This document shows, one piece after another, positions 16,675 through 23,999 of a DNA stretch of 64,000 nucleotides (positions within the stretch are counted from its first letter, which is position 1; every line of letters starts with the position of its first letter). The position numbers and the translations under genes were made by a program. Location of the stretch: assembly GCA_035641315.1 (NCBI GenBank), contig DASQUK010000248.1, positions 14,938 to 78,937 on the forward strand, read 5' to 3'. The notes beneath the pieces were generated by a model. It had not been told where the DNA came from. It saw only the letters and a program-made list of their open reading frames with translations, and ran no database searches. Source of the DNA: DASQUK01 sp035641315. Lineage in GTDB: Bacteria; Actinomycetota; Acidimicrobiia; Acidimicrobiales; VFJN01.

Positions 16675-17352
16675 TCAGCAGTGGGGCAGCGCCAACAGCC
16701 CGCCCACGACCTCCACGAGGTCGACACCCCTGACGTGCGGCGGGTCGAACGTCGGCGGATAGCTGCCCTCGAGGCGCGACGCCCAGCCCCCGACCAATCC
16801 CGCACGAACGGCGCCGTGGACATCCCACGCGTGGACCGCCACCATCCCGAGCTGCTGCGGCTCCACGCCCAGGACCGCGGCCGCGTGACGGTAGGGGGCA
16901 GGCGCGGGCTTCCACACGCCGACCTCGTCCACACTGATAACACGGCCGACCAGCCCTTCGAGCCCCGCCGCCCGAAGTAGGCGCCCGGTGGTCTCGGCCG
17001 ACCCGTTGGTCAGCGCCGCCGCCCCGATGGACTCCGCAGCCAGCCGCTCGAGCGCGGGGCGGACGTCCGCGTGGGGTATGAGCGACGAGAACGCATCCAG
17101 CACCCGGCCCCGCGCGCGGGCGTCAAGGCCAGGGGCCGCCGCCGTCAGCGCCTCGTGGGCAACCTGACCGAAGGGGGCGTACGTCCCGCTTGCTGCCAGC
17201 GCGAAGCCATCGCGCAAGAGCCGCCCGAAGAACACCTCGAGCGCCCGCGGCCCGGCACTCTCCTCCGCCAGAGCGCGACCCACCATCTCGAGCGAGAACA
17301 TCGTCTCGACCACATCGAAGGCCACCACCCGTGGGCGCCGCGGCTGTGTCAC
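16675..17352 (-). CDS. HAD hydrolase, haloacid dehalogenase type II-like
   Basis: A 225-residue HAD-superfamily protein: motif I FDVVETMFSLE (nucleophilic Asp in place of the classical DxYGT), motif II ALTNGSAETT, motif III Lys in VWKPAPAPYRHA, motif IV VAVHAWDVHGA. Members of this branch are labelled 2-haloacid dehalogenase type II, which hydrolyse L-2-haloacids, but many have not been tested and motif I here differs from the characterised enzymes. GTG start. It converges on the haloalkane dehalogenase-like gene with only 11 bases between stops. Confidence 0.7.
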   Translation of the reverse strand: MTQPRRPRVVAFDVVETMFSLEMVGRALAEESAGPRALEVFFGRLLRDGFALAASGTYAPFGQVAHEALTAAAPGLDARARGRVLDAFSSLIPHADVRPALERLAAESIGAAALTNGSAETTGRLLRAAGLEGLVGRVISVDEVGVWKPAPAPYRHAAAVLGVEPQQLGMVAVHAWDVHGAVRAGLVGGWASRLEGSYPPTFDPPHVRGVDLVEVVGGLLALPHC

Positions 17353-17369
17353 GCGGGAGTTCTACCGCG

Positions 17370-17730
17370 TCACCCGGCGGTGAGCAGCTCCGGGTACCGG
17401 CGCTGGAGGTCCTCCCACAGGCTTGCCGGCGCGGCGAAGCGGTCGAACCGATGGAGGTCGCCGATGGCGACCACCTCGTCGAGCTGCTTGGCGACCGGCT
17501 CGATCCACACCCGCACCTGCTCCCGCCGATGCTCGGCCAGCGGCAGGTGATCGCGGCGCAGGATGCCCGGCGGCCTCGCTCGCCGCGACCTTGCGGCCGC
17601 AGCGGCACGGGTTGGCCGGATCGACCAGACCGCAGCGGTTGTCGATCACCTGTCGTAGCGTCCGGCGGGCGCGGGCGACGCGCTGGCGGAACGCCTCACG
17701 GGTGCACTCGAGAATCTCGGCCCCAGCGGG
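17370..17730 (-). pseudogene. decayed sigma-70 family sigma factor (C-terminal part)
   Basis: Two frames together spell the C-terminal half of an ECF-like sigma factor. One reads AEILECTREAFRQRVARARR then VIDNRCGLVDPANPCRCGRK (region 4 and the CxC tail of one actinobacterial subfamily); the next frame continues LRRDHLPLAEHRREQVRVW, KQLDEVVAIGDLHRF and LWEDLQRRYPELLTAG to the TGA at 17370-17372. The frame changes near 17570-17580. Nothing upstream of the AEILE segment is recognisable, so region 2 is lost. The intact gene at 22210-23040 has a matching CGLVAADRARCHCRK tail, so this is a dead paralogue or relative. Confidence 0.65.
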
Positions 17731-17952
17731 TTGCGTACCTGCTAGCGGATGTCGTCTGGGCTCCAGCCGCGGCGGATCTCGCCGCCGCCCAGGAAGATGA
17801 GAGACATCGCACCCCGGGAGTGTGACACCGGTTCACCAAATCGATGGCCTCAGGCGCCCGGGCTGCGGCCCCTTCCATGTCCGCCAGGTGATCGTCGATC
17901 AGAATTGACCGACCCGCCCAGTCGGCTGTTCCGCCCACCGGTCTGGGCGGTG

Positions 17953-18285
17953 TCACCCGTCTACGGCGTAGGCGCGGGCTTCGGTGAGCAGTGCCTGCCA
18001 GGTGACTTCGTCGCGCTCGGGGATCGACGCCCATTCCTTGAACGTTCGGCCGGCGGGCGCGAACGGCTGGGCGTCGCCGCCGTCGATGAGTTGAGCGACG
18101 CGTTCGCGGGGCAGCTTGACGATGAGGTCGCCGGTGCGGTGGTCGCAGGTGGCGAAGAACGTGCCGTTGATCCTGAGGCAAGGGAACTTCATGAGGGTGC
18201 CGATGCTCGTGGATGGTTCGGTGAGGAAGGGCTCGGCGATGTCCCAGAAGAAGGCGGTCTCGGGCGTCGGCGCTGGCGGTTGCAT
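17953..18285 (-). CDS. MmcQ/YjbR- or TfoX-like small protein
   Basis: A 110-residue protein with the fold-typical run MKFPCLRINGTFFATCD, DLIVKLPRERVAQLI and FAPAGRTFKEWASIP, matching the MmcQ/YjbR (cyclophilin-like DNA-binding) and TfoX-N-like families. Its biological role is not known. It begins 23 bases after the HxlR gene and is probably cotranscribed with it. Confidence 0.7.
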   Translation of the reverse strand: MQPPAPTPETAFFWDIAEPFLTEPSTSIGTLMKFPCLRINGTFFATCDHRTGDLIVKLPRERVAQLIDGGDAQPFAPAGRTFKEWASIPERDEVTWQALLTEARAYAVDG

Positions 18286-18307
18286 CGTGTGGTCTCCGTT
18301 CGGTTGG

Positions 18308-18964
18308 TCAGCCCTGCCAGGTGCCGAGGGTCAACTTCTCCAGTAGGGCGAGAGCGAGTGGGCGATCGCCGTCGATATGGAGGCGGCCGGATGTTTCAGC
18401 GTCGTGGAGGGTGAGGCCGGCGTTGAAGAGGTTGGTGAAGGTGACCGCGTCGGAGCTGATGGTGGCATCGGGGTGGCCGGGGGGTGTGGCGCTGGGTTCG
18501 AAGACGGTGGGTCCGATGGTCAGCCCGATGTCGTGGGGGTCGATCCGGAAGCGGTAGGTGGCCTCGAAGTCGACGCCCTTGGCGAGGACCCAGTGGCCGT
18601 TGCGGCGCATCTGCTCGAGGACGGCGTCGGTCGGGCCGGCGGGTGCGTTCTCGAAGAGGTAGGCGCCGAAGCGGCCGAGGCCGTTGAGGACCGGGAGGAG
18701 CATCTCGCAAGCCCGGGGGTCGAGCTCGTACACGACAGCGGGCGCGGGTGGCGGCAGCTCGCGCCGGGCCAGGATGCCGGCGGCCTGGAGGGTGCGGAGC
18801 CGTTTCGTGAGCAGGTTGGGCGAGACCTTGGGGTTGATGTTCTGCAGGTCGCTGAACCGCATCGGCGCGTGGGCGAGATCACGGAGCAGCAGCAGGGTCC
18901 AGCGGTCGCCGATGAGATCGAGAGCGACGGCGACCGGGCAGCCCTGCTCGTAGCTGTCGCTCAT
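18308..18964 (-). CDS. HxlR-family regulator with C-terminal SCP2-like extension
   Basis: A 218-residue regulator. The first 100 residues are an HxlR winged helix (CPVAVALDLIGDRWTLLLLR, MRFSDLQNINPKVSPNLLTK RL), and residues 120-218 form an extension with the pattern of a sterol-carrier-protein-2-like ligand pocket (LTIGPTVFEPSATPPGHPD, ending GDRPLALALLEKLTLGTWQ). HxlR proteins are usually one-domain aldehyde or thiol sensors. It is divergent from a drug-type ABC exporter, with three ATCGATAG boxes in the 72-base gap, so it probably controls the exporter and itself in response to a bound small molecule. Confidence 0.85.
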   Translation of the reverse strand: MSDSYEQGCPVAVALDLIGDRWTLLLLRDLAHAPMRFSDLQNINPKVSPNLLTKRLRTLQAAGILARRELPPPAPAVVYELDPRACEMLLPVLNGLGRFGAYLFENAPAGPTDAVLEQMRRNGHWVLAKGVDFEATYRFRIDPHDIGLTIGPTVFEPSATPPGHPDATISSDAVTFTNLFNAGLTLHDAETSGRLHIDGDRPLALALLEKLTLGTWQG

Positions 18965-18984
18965 CAGCCCACCCTCCGTACTTC

Positions 18985-19058
18985 ACCATCGATAGTTGGC
19001 TCTTGACGATCGATAGCAAGGCCAACTACACAACTGATGGTGTCCACTATCGATAGTG
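18985..19058. promoter_or_regulatory. HxlR/ABC divergent control region with three ATCGATAG boxes
   Basis: ATCGATAG occurs at 18988-18995, 19009-19016 and 19049-19056. The third is the centre of a perfect 14-bp palindrome CACTATCGATAGTG (19045-19058). Spacings are 21 and 40 bases, close to two and four helical turns. A separate pair TAGTTGGC (18993-19000) and GCCAACTA (19021-19028) forms an inverted repeat over the first two boxes. The third box overlaps the first codons of the exporter gene. A TTGACG at 19003-19008 could be a -35 element. Confidence 0.6.
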
Positions 19059-20068
19059 TAGTTGCGGCCGTCGGGATCGCCGACTCGCCGTCCGCGGAGC
19101 CTTCGATCGAAGCCGATCATCTTGCCAAGCGCTACGGCGAGACGGTCGCCGTCGCGGACGTGAGCTTCGGAGTCGCTCCGGGGGAGATCTTCGGGTACCT
19201 GGGCCGCAACGGGTCGGGCAAGACGACCACGGTGCGGATGCTCACCACGTTGACCCGCCCCTCCTCAGGGGCCGCGCGCGTTGCGGGCGTCGACATCGCC
19301 CACGCCCGCCTCGTGCGCGAGCACATCGGTGTCACCATGCAGGACGCGGCGCTCGACGACGCGATGACCGGCGCCGAGCACCTCCGCTTCGTCGCTGGTC
19401 TCTCGGGCGCAACCCGTAGTGCGGCGCGGGCCCGGGCTGGCGAGCTCCTCGAGTTGGTGGGCTTGGGCCAGGTCGCCGGCGAGCGGATCGGCACCTACTC
19501 GGGTGGCATGAAGCGCCGCCTCGACATCGCCTCGGCGCTGGTGGGCCAGCCATCGGTGTTGTTCCTCGACGAACCCACGACCGGGCTCGATCCCCAGAGC
19601 CGCCGAGCAGTGTGGGACGAGATCCGCTCACTCCAGGCGTCCGGTGTCACGGTGTTCCTGACCACCCAGTACATCGAGGAGGCCGACCGGCTCGCCGGCC
19701 GGATCGCCATCGTCGATGCCGGCGCGATCATCGCCCAGGGCACCCCGGGGGAGCTGAAAGCGGCCCACGGACGAACCACGATCGCCTTCGAACACGACGG
19801 CGACGCCAACGCGATCAGCCAGGTCCTCGGTGGCACCGATGGGATCGAGATCGAGCTCAACGCCGATGGGCGCACGGTCGCGTGCCTCGACACGGCCACG
19901 AGCGGCGACGACAGCGCGCTGCGAGCACTGGATCGGATCAGGGCCGCTGGCGTCTCGCCAAGGCACCTGGCCGTGACCGAGACGAACCTCGAGGATGTGT
20001 TCGTTCGGCTGACCGGCACCGGCATCAACACCCCGACCGGCGCAACATCCAGCGAAGACGGACGATGA
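19037..20068 (+). CDS. ABC exporter ATP-binding protein (DrrA-like)
   Basis: A 343-residue ATPase of the daunorubicin-resistance/ABC-2 type. Walker A GRNGSGKTT, Q-loop MQDAALDD, signature YSGGMKRRLD, Walker B VLFLDEPTTGLD and the H-loop replaced by Gln in LTTQYIEEADRL, as in many DrrA proteins. A C-terminal extension of about 100 residues is typical of the family. The only starts near the front are ATG 19037 and GTG 19040, inside the operator palindrome region, so repressor binding would directly cover the translation start. It overlaps the next gene by 4 bases and forms an exporter with two permeases. Confidence 0.9.
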   Translation: MVSTIDSVVAAVGIADSPSAEPSIEADHLAKRYGETVAVADVSFGVAPGEIFGYLGRNGSGKTTTVRMLTTLTRPSSGAARVAGVDIAHARLVREHIGVTMQDAALDDAMTGAEHLRFVAGLSGATRSAARARAGELLELVGLGQVAGERIGTYSGGMKRRLDIASALVGQPSVLFLDEPTTGLDPQSRRAVWDEIRSLQASGVTVFLTTQYIEEADRLAGRIAIVDAGAIIAQGTPGELKAAHGRTTIAFEHDGDANAISQVLGGTDGIEIELNADGRTVACLDTATSGDDSALRALDRIRAAGVSPRHLAVTETNLEDVFVRLTGTGINTPTGATSSEDGR

Positions 20069-20865
20069 GCTCCTCGGCGTCGACTGGACGCGGCGGTCAG
20101 GGTGCGGCGCTGTCACTCGTGTTCCGCCGCCAAGCAGCGGCCGCGGGCCGCGACCCCGGCCCGTTCTTCGTATTGCCGGCGATGCCGGCGTTGTTGATGA
20201 CCGTCGTCTTCACTGCGCTGTTCGACCGGATCAGCGAGGTACCGGGCTACGACGGCGGCGACTACGACGCCTTCCTGATCCCCGGTGTCGTCGTCCTGGT
20301 CGCCCTGCTCGGTGCGGGCGCCACCTCCACGAGCGTCGCGGCCGATCTCCGCTCGGGTTACTTCGACCGGCTCCGTCTCCTGCCGCCGCCGCCGGTGACG
20401 CAGTTGATCGGGCGGCTGCTGTTCGAGGCCGTGCGGCTGCTGCCCGGCACGGTCGCGGTGCTGGCCCTCGGGTTCCTGTTCGGCGGCCAGAACCGCAACG
20501 GTATGGCCGGCCTGGCGGCGGTGGTGGTGCTCGTGTGCCTCCTCGGCGTCGCCTACAGCGGGGTGTTCTACGCGGTCGCCATCAGGACCCAGGATCCGCA
20601 GACCCCGTTCCAGCTCCAGCCCCTCGGGCTGCCGCTCGCGTTCCTGTCCACCGCCCTGGTGCCCTTGGCGGTGATGCCGACGTGGGCCGAGACACTGGCC
20701 CGCTACAACCCGGTCACACCGGTCGTCGACGCCAGCCGCGGAGCCCTGCTCGGTGACCTGTGGTCACACGAGCTGCTGGTAGCACTCGCGGTGCTGGCCG
20801 GCGTCATCGTCGTGACCCAGGCGCTCGCGTGGCGGGCGCTGCACTCGCACCTCGCCGGGAGCTGA
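20065..20865 (+). CDS. ABC-2 type exporter permease (DrrB-like) 1
   Basis: A 266-residue membrane protein with about six helices and the ABC-2 signature segment ATSTSVAADLRSGYFDRLRL, followed by a C-terminal hydrophobic block ending NPVTPVVDASRGALLG. It starts with an ATGA overlap on the ATPase gene. With the next gene it would form a heterodimeric channel for efflux of a lipophilic compound. Confidence 0.85.
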   Translation: MSSSASTGRGGQGAALSLVFRRQAAAAGRDPGPFFVLPAMPALLMTVVFTALFDRISEVPGYDGGDYDAFLIPGVVVLVALLGAGATSTSVAADLRSGYFDRLRLLPPPPVTQLIGRLLFEAVRLLPGTVAVLALGFLFGGQNRNGMAGLAAVVVLVCLLGVAYSGVFYAVAIRTQDPQTPFQLQPLGLPLAFLSTALVPLAVMPTWAETLARYNPVTPVVDASRGALLGDLWSHELLVALAVLAGVIVVTQALAWRALHSHLAGS

Positions 20866-20867
20866 CG

Positions 20868-21653
20868 ATGCCCGCCCCGCGCCGTTTTGTCCGAGACATG
20901 GGTCTCGTCTTCACCCGCACCGCCAAGGAGGCCATCGGCAACGCCGGCCTGGCCTTCGTGGCCCCGACCCTCCTCGCCGTGTTCCTGATCGTCCTCTTCC
21001 AGGGCGTATACGGGAAGATCGCGGACACGACCGGCTGGCCCGCCGACCAGTTCATCGACTGGGTCGCCCCGGGCGGCGTGCTGCTGAGCGTGTTCGTCGG
21101 TGCCGGCTACACCGCGGGCGGCCTGCTGCGTGACGCCGAGAGCGGCTACCTCGACCGAATCCGGCTACTCCCCGCCAACCCCGCCGCCGTGCTCGCCGGC
21201 AAGGTCGCCTTCGAAGCCGCCCGCGCCGTCGTGCCCGCCACCGGGGTGCTGCTCGTCGCCCTGGCCTTGGGCGCCGACAACCGCAACGGCATCCCCGGAG
21301 CGCTCGGCGTCGTCGCCATTGCCGTCGCGCTGTCGGTCGCCTGGAACGGCATCTTCTACCTATCCGCCCTCGCCACCAGGAACCACGCCGCCGTGCTCGG
21401 GCTCCAACCCCTGTTCATGCCGGTGATCATGTTCTCCACCTTCTGGGTGCCTGCCAGGTTCATGCCGGGCTGGTACGAGGCGGCCGCGACCTGGAACCCC
21501 TTCACCCCTACCCTCGACGCCGCGCGGTCGATCCTGCTCGGCACCGCCGATTGGGGCGCCCTCGGCGTCGGGCTGAGCGCGCTCGCCGCCCTCGCAGTCG
21601 TGACCTACGGCCTCGCCGGCCGCCACTACGCCACCGCTACCACCGCCGACTGA
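20868..21653 (+). CDS. ABC-2 type exporter permease (DrrB-like) 2
   Basis: A 261-residue six-helix permease, paralogous to the previous one (compare YTAGGLLRDAESGYLDRIRL and WNPFTPTLDAARSILLG with the matching parts of its partner). It starts 2 bases after the preceding stop. Two different permeases with one ATPase is a common arrangement for antibiotic or lipid exporters in actinobacteria. Confidence 0.85.
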   Translation: MPAPRRFVRDMGLVFTRTAKEAIGNAGLAFVAPTLLAVFLIVLFQGVYGKIADTTGWPADQFIDWVAPGGVLLSVFVGAGYTAGGLLRDAESGYLDRIRLLPANPAAVLAGKVAFEAARAVVPATGVLLVALALGADNRNGIPGALGVVAIAVALSVAWNGIFYLSALATRNHAAVLGLQPLFMPVIMFSTFWVPARFMPGWYEAAATWNPFTPTLDAARSILLGTADWGALGVGLSALAALAVVTYGLAGRHYATATTAD

Positions 21654-21692
21654 CCAGCCCACGACACCGACCACCAATACGAGAGGACACAC

Positions 21693-22061
21693 ACGGGTTC
21701 ACCATTCGTCTGGTACGACGTCACCGCCACAGCCGACGACGCCGACACCGTCTGCGAGTTCTACGTCGCGCTGCTCGGCTGGACCATCGGCCCCGACACC
21801 AACCCCGGCCCCTACAACGGCTGGATCACCGACGGCGACCAACCTTGGGCATCGGTCATCGAAGCCGGCGGCGCCACCGCGGGACGCTGGGTCCCCTACG
21901 TCCAGGTCGAGGACCTCGACACTGCGGTCGACAAGGCCACGGCGCTCGGCGCGACCGTCGTCGCCGGCAAGGCCGACGGGCCCGCCGGCACCGCGGTCAC
22001 CATCGCCGACCCTGGCGGGGCCCTCCTCGCGCTGTGGACCCCGTTCGCCGACAAGACCTGA
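21693..22061 (+). CDS. VOC-family (glyoxalase/bleomycin resistance-like) protein with ACG in place of the start codon
   Basis: A complete 122-codon VOC domain: SPFVWYDVTATADDADTVCE near the start, two beta-alpha-beta-beta-beta halves, and a final TIADPGGALLALWTP. No ATG, GTG or TTG lies in frame near its beginning. A ribosome-site-like GAGAGG (21681-21686) is followed six bases later by ACG at 21693, exactly where the ATG is expected (ACG-GGT-TCA-CCA). Either ACG is used, the gene is silenced by one transition, or the base is a sequence error. It follows the exporter by 39 bases; VOC proteins can bind or modify drugs, so it may be a functional partner. Confidence 0.7.
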   Translation, partial: TGSPFVWYDVTATADDADTVCEFYVALLGWTIGPDTNPGPYNGWITDGDQPWASVIEAGGATAGRWVPYVQVEDLDTAVDKATALGATVVAGKADGPAGTAVTIADPGGALLALWTPFADKT

Positions 22062-22069
22062 CCAAGAGA

Positions 22070-22091
22070 ACCTCCTCTGGCGGCCGGAGGT
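22070..22091 (+). terminator. possible stem-loop after the exporter operon
   Basis: ACCTCC (22070-22075) can pair with GGAGGT (22086-22091) around a 10-base loop, 9 bases after the VOC stop. There is no T-run after it, so an intrinsic terminator is only a possibility. Confidence 0.3.
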
Positions 22092-22209
22092 CGTGCAATC
22101 GGATGGGGGTCACGGCCGGTGATCAGATCTCCTTCGCCAGTCACCGAGCCACGCCCGGGTCTGGACGACTGCTGGTCGGCGATTGATCGGGGCGGCCGGG
22201 TCGTCGATC

Positions 22210-23040
22210 TCAGGGCGGAGGTTCGACGAGTCGGTAGCCGCCCGAGTCGAGCAGTGACCGGATGTGGGCGGCGACCGCAGCGGGTGCGGGAGCGTCGGGC
22301 ACGCTCTGTAGCAGCCCGGCTGCATCGTAGAGTGCTTCCATCTCCGCGACCGCAGCGGCGATGTCGTCGGGGGAAGGTTCGTCGGCATCGGCAGGATCGA
22401 CCCGACCGAGGGCAATCGCCGCCGGCACCCGCTTCCGGCAATGACACCGTGCTCGATCAGCGGCGACGAGCCCACAGTGCTCGGCGACGAACGTTCGCAC
22501 GGCGGCCCGAGCCCGCGAGAGGCGCTTGCGGTACGCCGTCTCGGTGGTGTTGCAGATCCACGCACCCTCGGTCGACGACACGCCGAACACCTCGCCGAGC
22601 ACGTAGGCGACCCGCAGCTGCCGGTCGAGGCAGGTCAGCAGCGCGAGCGTGCACCCGTGCTTCACCTCCCGGGCGAGGAGGTCGAGCTCCGGCGCGGCGT
22701 CCGGCGCGACGGGCGCGAGGCCGTCGAGGAGATCGTCCGCGAAAGCACCGAACGTCAACTCGAACCGCTCGACGGCGCTGCGTTTCCGGTCGAGCAGGTG
22801 GTTCACGGCGACGCGGTGGACCCAGGTGGTGAAGGCGGCCTCGCCGTTGAACGTCGACAGGCGGGTGAGCACCTTGACCAGGATCTCCTGGGTCGCGTCC
22901 AGAGCATCGTCGGCACCGCCAGTCATGCGCACGGCGAGGCGATGGATGTTGTCCCGCACCGCGAGGAGCAGCGCCTCGACAGCGTCCCGGTCGCCCTCCT
23001 GTGCGCGACGCACGAGCCCGGGAAGGGGGTCGGGGGTCAC
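22210..23040 (-). CDS. ECF-like sigma-70 family sigma factor with CxC tail
   Basis: A 276-residue sigma factor. Region 2: DALDATQEILVKVLTRLSTF and TTWVHRVAVNHLLDRKR; region 4: VAYVLGEVFGVSSTEGAWIC with TETAYRKRLSRARAAVRTFV; then a Cys-rich CGLVAADRARCHCRK tail and a 70-residue extension. The tail matches the decayed gene at 17370-17730. The start GTG at 23040 overlaps the end of the NTF2-like gene, so the two are coupled; in ECF41/ECF56-type sigma factors a SnoaL/NTF2 domain is fused and controls activity, and here a separate NTF2 protein may do this (inference). Confidence 0.85.
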   Translation of the reverse strand: MTPDPLPGLVRRAQEGDRDAVEALLLAVRDNIHRLAVRMTGGADDALDATQEILVKVLTRLSTFNGEAAFTTWVHRVAVNHLLDRKRSAVERFELTFGAFADDLLDGLAPVAPDAAPELDLLAREVKHGCTLALLTCLDRQLRVAYVLGEVFGVSSTEGAWICNTTETAYRKRLSRARAAVRTFVAEHCGLVAADRARCHCRKRVPAAIALGRVDPADADEPSPDDIAAAVAEMEALYDAAGLLQSVPDAPAPAAVAAHIRSLLDSGGYRLVEPPP

Positions 23041-23414
23041 GGCTTGTCCACGACGACGAGCCAGCGCCCGTCGGGCTGTCGGCGCAGGACGTCGGCACTG
23101 CGCCCGCCCTGTCGCACCTCCGCGCCCTCGGGCGTCGTTCCGGTCATCGTCCACTCGTTCACGACGAGGGCGACGTCGCCGGCGTCGAGCACCTGGACCG
23201 TGTCGGTGATCATGCGAGGTCGAAGGGCGAGCAGGTCGGCCAACGCCGCTGCGATGGCGGCGTGACCTCGGGCGACGATACCGGGCTGCGGCTCGAACAC
23301 TGCGGAGGGCTCGTACAGGGCGACGAGGCCGTCCAAATCGCGGGCGTGCACGAGGTCGGTGAACGTGCGCATCAGCGCCTCGGGAGTGGACGTGTCGATG
23401 TCGTTGGTGGTCAT
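23037..23414 (-). CDS. NTF2-like/YybH-family protein
   Basis: A 125-residue cone-fold protein (TPEALMRTFTDLVHARDLDG, VARGHAAIAAALADLL, GRSADVLRRQPDGRWLVVVD) of the SnoaL/YybH type, which bind small hydrophobic ligands. Its last codons overlap the start of the sigma factor gene, implying a fixed ratio of the two products. It may act as ligand sensor for the sigma factor; no catalytic residue can be claimed. Confidence 0.75.
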   Translation of the reverse strand: MTTNDIDTSTPEALMRTFTDLVHARDLDGLVALYEPSAVFEPQPGIVARGHAAIAAALADLLALRPRMITDTVQVLDAGDVALVVNEWTMTGTTPEGAEVRQGGRSADVLRRQPDGRWLVVVDKP

Positions 23415-23614
23415 GCTTGGTTGGACGAGGGGTCGCGGGCGTTGTGACGGAGCATCTCGCCGGTGCCGCCTCGACCGGACACGCCGCCGACCTCCTGAGG
23501 GCGCCCGGCGAAACTCGTCGCGAGACTACGGAGCGGGGAACGGCTGGCTCACCAGCAGGCCAGGTCATGCCGTCCGCCACGAGGCAGACGTCGACGGTCT
23601 CTGAGCTGCCACGT

Positions 23615-23971
23615 CTAACGCGTGGTCTTCGACTTCTTCGCTTTGGGGGGCAGCGAGCTGATGTGTTCGAGCGCCTTGGTGATCCAGGGCTCGGCGTTCG
23701 CTGGTGCCGTACGCCACGAGGGCGGCAGTGCGACATAGCCACCCATGGGCCGCTCCTCCGGTCCGAAAGGCCCGGCGCCCTCTTCGCTGAGCAGTGCCTC
23801 TCGCTCGGGGTCAGGGAGCTTGATGCCGACGTCTGCGCCGAAGAGGCCCATGAACATGTTGCCGTTCACGAACGCGCCGAGATTGCCGAACATCGGCTTG
23901 ACCTCGACCCGGGGATCATCGGGCACCAACGAGTGGAAGAACTCCTTGTCCGCGTCGGTGGGCTTGGGCAT
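23615..23971 (-). CDS. TfoX N-terminal domain-like protein
   Basis: A 118-residue protein with the TfoX/Sxy N-domain pattern (VEVKPMFGNLGAFVNGNMFM, VGIKLPDPEREALL, MGGYVALPPSW) and a Lys-rich tail. The ATG at 23971 is preceded by GGAGGTG at longer than usual distance. It is separate from the larger frame upstream. In proteobacteria TfoX controls competence; in actinobacteria the small form has no known function. Confidence 0.75.
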   Translation of the reverse strand: MPKPTDADKEFFHSLVPDDPRVEVKPMFGNLGAFVNGNMFMGLFGADVGIKLPDPEREALLSEEGAGPFGPEERPMGGYVALPPSWRTAPANAEPWITKALEHISSLPPKAKKSKTTR

Positions 23972-23999
23972 CTCCACAATTGCACCTCCGGTGGATGGG

